Shown here: piece by piece, positions 63,791 to 64,000 of the stretch
Layout of the letters: each line of letters begins with the position of its first letter
Numbering within the stretch: the stretch's first letter is position 1
NCBI GenBank assembly: GCA_964537975.1
Contig: CAZIDP010000004.1
Span: 62,001-126,000 of the forward strand
Length of the DNA: 64,000 nt
Reading direction: 5' to 3'
From: SCBR16-9 sp964537975
Lineage (GTDB): Bacteria; Hydrogenedentota; Hydrogenedentia; Hydrogenedentales; SCBR16-9
Position numbers and translations under genes: made by a program
Notes under the pieces: model-generated
Seen by the model: only the letters and a program-made list of their open reading frames with translations
The model's database searches: none
What the model was told of the DNA's origin: nothing

Positions 63791-63820
63791 AAAAAACGCC
63801 TCGGGAAAAATCCCGAAGCG
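63791..63820 (-). terminator. Intrinsic terminator of the gene entering from the right edge
   Basis: CGCCTCGGG-AAAAAT-CCCGAAGCG (63797-63820) with one mismatch. On the minus strand it is followed by TTTTTT (63796-63791). Confidence 0.8.
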
Positions 63821-63876
63821 TATCTTAACTTTTATAATCAGATTAGTTATTAATCTGGAATATGATTAACGTTGCA

Positions 63877-64000
63877 CTATCTTGCTGATTCACTCCTGAA
63901 TGTGTGGGTTCCAGAACCGACGTCGTCAAGTACCATGAATTGGCCTTCGATATCTCCAGAAACCGTATCGCCATTATGCGTCACCAAATGGCTATCGCCA
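63877..64000 (-). CDS. C-terminal end of an unidentified protein (partial)
   Basis: A frame entering from the right edge codes for 40 residues ending GSGTHTFRSESAR, with a TAG at 63879-63877, and a good terminator follows 57 bases later, which supports a real gene end. The visible part is beta-like and polar (HNGDTVSGDIEGQFMVLDD). No family can be named; another exported protein beside the CotH giant is possible. Confidence 0.5.
   Translation of the reverse strand, partial: GDSHLVTHNGDTVSGDIEGQFMVLDDVGSGTHTFRSESAR

Noticed and set aside
1..64000. CRISPR arrays, tRNA or rRNA genes, transposases, phage genes
   Set aside because: None was recognised on either strand when the intergenic regions were read; a covariance search such as tRNAscan would be needed to exclude a divergent tRNA.

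Overview
The window looks like a chromosomal segment of a diderm, flagellated, free-living bacterium of moderate GC. Flagellar L-ring and P-ring genes (flgH, flgI), lipoproteins and Tat-exported enzymes point to an outer membrane. Repeated enolase-superfamily, Gfo/Idh/MocA, DUF1080, DUF6807 and DUF4838 genes, together with a CotH/lamin-tail surface giant, resemble Candidatus Hydrogenedentes and the PVC-type polysaccharide and sugar-acid degraders. That placement is inference from gene content, because no rRNA or marker comparison was possible.

Layout. 1-5.9 kb, minus strand: an edge-truncated membrane protein that may be PilZ-like, a DUF1080 lipase/hydrolase-fold protein, a lytic transglycosylase, and an operon pairing an FHA membrane protein with a Clp-type double AAA+ ATPase. 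6-10.1 kb: an AT-rich island of unrecognised lipoproteins and small membrane proteins. 10.2-24.9 kb: a CrtO-like acyltransferase, sugar-acid and polysaccharide enzymes (enolase superfamily, DUF4838, clan GH-A hydrolase), housekeeping cysS and ftsY, a zinc-ribbon membrane protein, and a sugar isomerase/Gfo-Idh pair facing a Tat-exported Gfo/Idh gene with an alkyltransferase-like gene. 25-28 kb: yebC-ruvC-ruvA-ruvB. 28.2-30.3 kb: a DUF6807 gene and an MLE-type enolase-superfamily gene.

30.7-37.8 kb, plus strand: a flagellar operon behind a near-perfect sigma-54 promoter and a roughly 200-base leader. It carries flgF, flgG, flgA, flgH, flgI, flgJ (rod-binding domain only), an EF-hand protein, flgN and flgL; flgK is absent. 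It ends at a bidirectional terminator shared with a Tat-exported Mn-type superoxide dismutase.

38-48.2 kb: a three-gene sugar oxidoreductase cluster (minus), then a CheY-like receiver, a papain-like lipoprotein, gcvH, gcvPA, gcvPB and a lipoate-ligase-family gene (glycine cleavage without gcvT). 48.3-58.2 kb: a TAXI-type binding domain fused to a membrane anchor and a long disordered tail, a three-gene minus-strand operon of membrane proteins that appear to share arrestin-like domains, a SurA/PpiC-type chaperone overlapping an M23 peptidase, a tail-anchored protein with an EF-Tu-domain-2-like barrel, and a PspC-domain protein. 58.2-64 kb: a giant CotH/lamin-tail surface protein and the C-terminal end of another gene.

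How the genes work together. The carbohydrate genes form several small modules that repeat the same theme: a dehydrogenase or dehydratase beside a DUF6807 or isomerase gene. This suggests oxidative catabolism of glycosides or sugar acids released by the exported hydrolases. Features least like known systems are the arrestin-like trio, the FHA/Clp pair without secretion genes, the EF-hand protein inside the flagellar operon and the TAXI fusion. No tRNA, rRNA, CRISPR, transposase or phage gene was recognised.
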